From contig BPKJ01000003.1 in NCBI GenBank assembly GCA_026005075.1, positions 248,001 through 312,000 of the forward strand: a DNA stretch of 64,000 bases, read 5' to 3'. The translations under genes were made by a program, and so were the position numbers. A model generated the notes under the pieces. The model saw only the letters and a list, made by a program, of their open reading frames with translations, was not told the DNA's origin and made no database searches. This document shows, piece by piece, positions 63,247 through 64,000 of the stretch. Source of the stretch: Lysobacteraceae bacterium. GTDB lineage: Bacteria; Pseudomonadota; Gammaproteobacteria; Xanthomonadales; Xanthomonadaceae. Position 1 is the stretch's first letter. Each line of letters opens with the position of its first letter.

Positions 63247-64000
63247 CTAGACCCCCTGCATGAGACCGGGGATGGTGCGGCTGAAGTAGGCGAAGGTCGG
63301 GCTGGCGCTGGGATTGGCCACGGGGCCGTTGCGGAAGTTGTCGAGGTTGGGGAAGAGTGTGAGCAGGTCGCCATCGCTCACCCCCATCCAGCGCGCAAGG
63401 GTGGCGCCGAGCTGGTCGACGGCGAGGGTTGGCAGGAACTGGCCGCGGGAGAGCGTCTCGCCCCGCGACGGGTCGGTCCCGGGGACCGGCGCGCCGAGGC
63501 TGTTGTTGAGGGCAAGGGAAGGGTAGCGCCCGTAGACGTTGCGGCCGTTCACCGCGCCGCCGACCACGAACTGCACCCCGCCCCAGGCATGGTCGGTGCC
63601 GTCGCCGTTGGAGTTGAGGGTGCGGGCGAACTCCGAAGCGGTGAACAGGGTGACCTTGTCGGCCATGCCGATGGCCTGCATCGAGCGGAAGAAGGCGTTC
63701 ACCGCGCGCGACACGGTCTGCAGCCGGGCATGGTGGGCCGTGGCGCCGGGCGAGGTGATCTGTCCCGAATGGGTGTCCCAGCCGCCGAGGCTGACGAAGA
63801 ACACCTGGCGGTTGGCGAGGATCGGCCTGGCCAGCCCCGGGTCGGCGCTGACCTTGATCATGCGGGCGATCTGGCGCAACTGCGAATACAGGCTGCTGCC
63901 GTCGAGACCCTCGAAGGGCAGGTTGACCGGGTCGCTGGGAGCGATGCTGGCAAAGGCCGGGTTGACGACCTCGGTCGCCAGTTCGATCGAGCGGGCCAGG
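63247..64000 (-). CDS. DUF1501 family protein (partial, N-terminus beyond window)
   Basis: The C-terminal 250 residues are present. ILANRQVFFVSLGGWDTHSG and VTLFTASEFARTLNSNGDGT, followed by DHAWGG, are diagnostic of DUF1501 (a sulfatase-like fold of unknown function, often exported by Tat). Genes of this family usually sit beside cytochrome-c-like or DUF1800 genes, which fits the CxxCH protein next to it. Confidence 0.9.
   Translation of the reverse strand, partial: LARSIELATEVVNPAFASIAPSDPVNLPFEGLDGSSLYSQLRQIARMIKVSADPGLARPILANRQVFFVSLGGWDTHSGQITSPGATAHHARLQTVSRAVNAFFRSMQAIGMADKVTLFTASEFARTLNSNGDGTDHAWGGVQFVVGGAVNGRNVYGRYPSLALNNSLGAPVPGTDPSRGETLSRGQFLPTLAVDQLGATLARWMGVSDGDLLTLFPNLDNFRNGPVANPSASPTFAYFSRTIPGLMQGV

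Overview
The window is about 64 kb of roughly 65-70 % GC DNA from a gammaproteobacterium. It is most likely from the Xanthomonadales/Lysobacterales. The reasons are the order fabD-fabG-acpP-fabF-pabB-pabC-mltG-tmk-holB-pilZ, a pcm-tolC pair, a DksA with a long Lys/Ala-rich N-terminus, a DUF2884 protein and a TIGR04222-like membrane protein. The order-level assignment is inference from gene content. No rRNA is present.

Layout. 1-5011: end of parC, a zinc alcohol dehydrogenase, and a secreted lipase with a frameshifted lipase chaperone. 5617-20178: an accessory island built on an Rhs/YD-repeat gene with a Sec signal peptide. It holds the full-length copy (broken by an IS1595-family element and single-base insertions) and two 5'-truncated 'orphan' copies. 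Each copy ends in a different C-terminal tip followed by an overlapping small gene whose product is sent to the envelope (lipoprotein, multi-TM protein, signal-peptide protein). The copies are separated by intact, nested and split IS3- and IS5-family elements. 20253-31138: ClC antiporter, DNA polymerase IV, DUF2884, Pcm, TolC, an IS481-family element, two SDR enzymes, an S9 peptidase and tRNA-Phe. 31675-41967: a TIGR04222-like protein and the fatty-acid/folate/cell-wall/replication operon, in which most stop and start codons overlap. 42064-50864: mfd, GNAT, a tight yidD-M23-rlmJ-slp-PF04464 operon and dksA. 50931-56181: a lipid set (TetR, acyl-CoA-binding protein, fatty acyl reductase, phasin, patatin). 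56302-57342: a second IS481 copy in inverse orientation. 57538-64000: AP2-like protein, Nudix, cold-shock protein, flavodoxin-like protein, DUF2237, a degenerate LytS-type kinase with an overlapping GT39 glycosyltransferase, and a CxxCH protein with DUF1501.

The most interesting region is the Rhs array. Two of its three tips carry HExxH zinc-protease motifs, one of them a full HExxHxxGxxH metzincin signature. All three candidate immunity proteins are exported or membrane-bound, so these are best read as envelope-acting polymorphic toxins from a Sec-exported Rhs scaffold. No type VI secretion genes are in the window. The tips and their partner genes are visibly lower in GC than the scaffold, which suggests acquisition by transfer.

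Several reading frames (lipase chaperone, Rhs copy 1, an IS5 transposase, one SDR) are broken mostly by single-base insertions. Whether these are true decay or sequencing error cannot be decided from the sequence alone.
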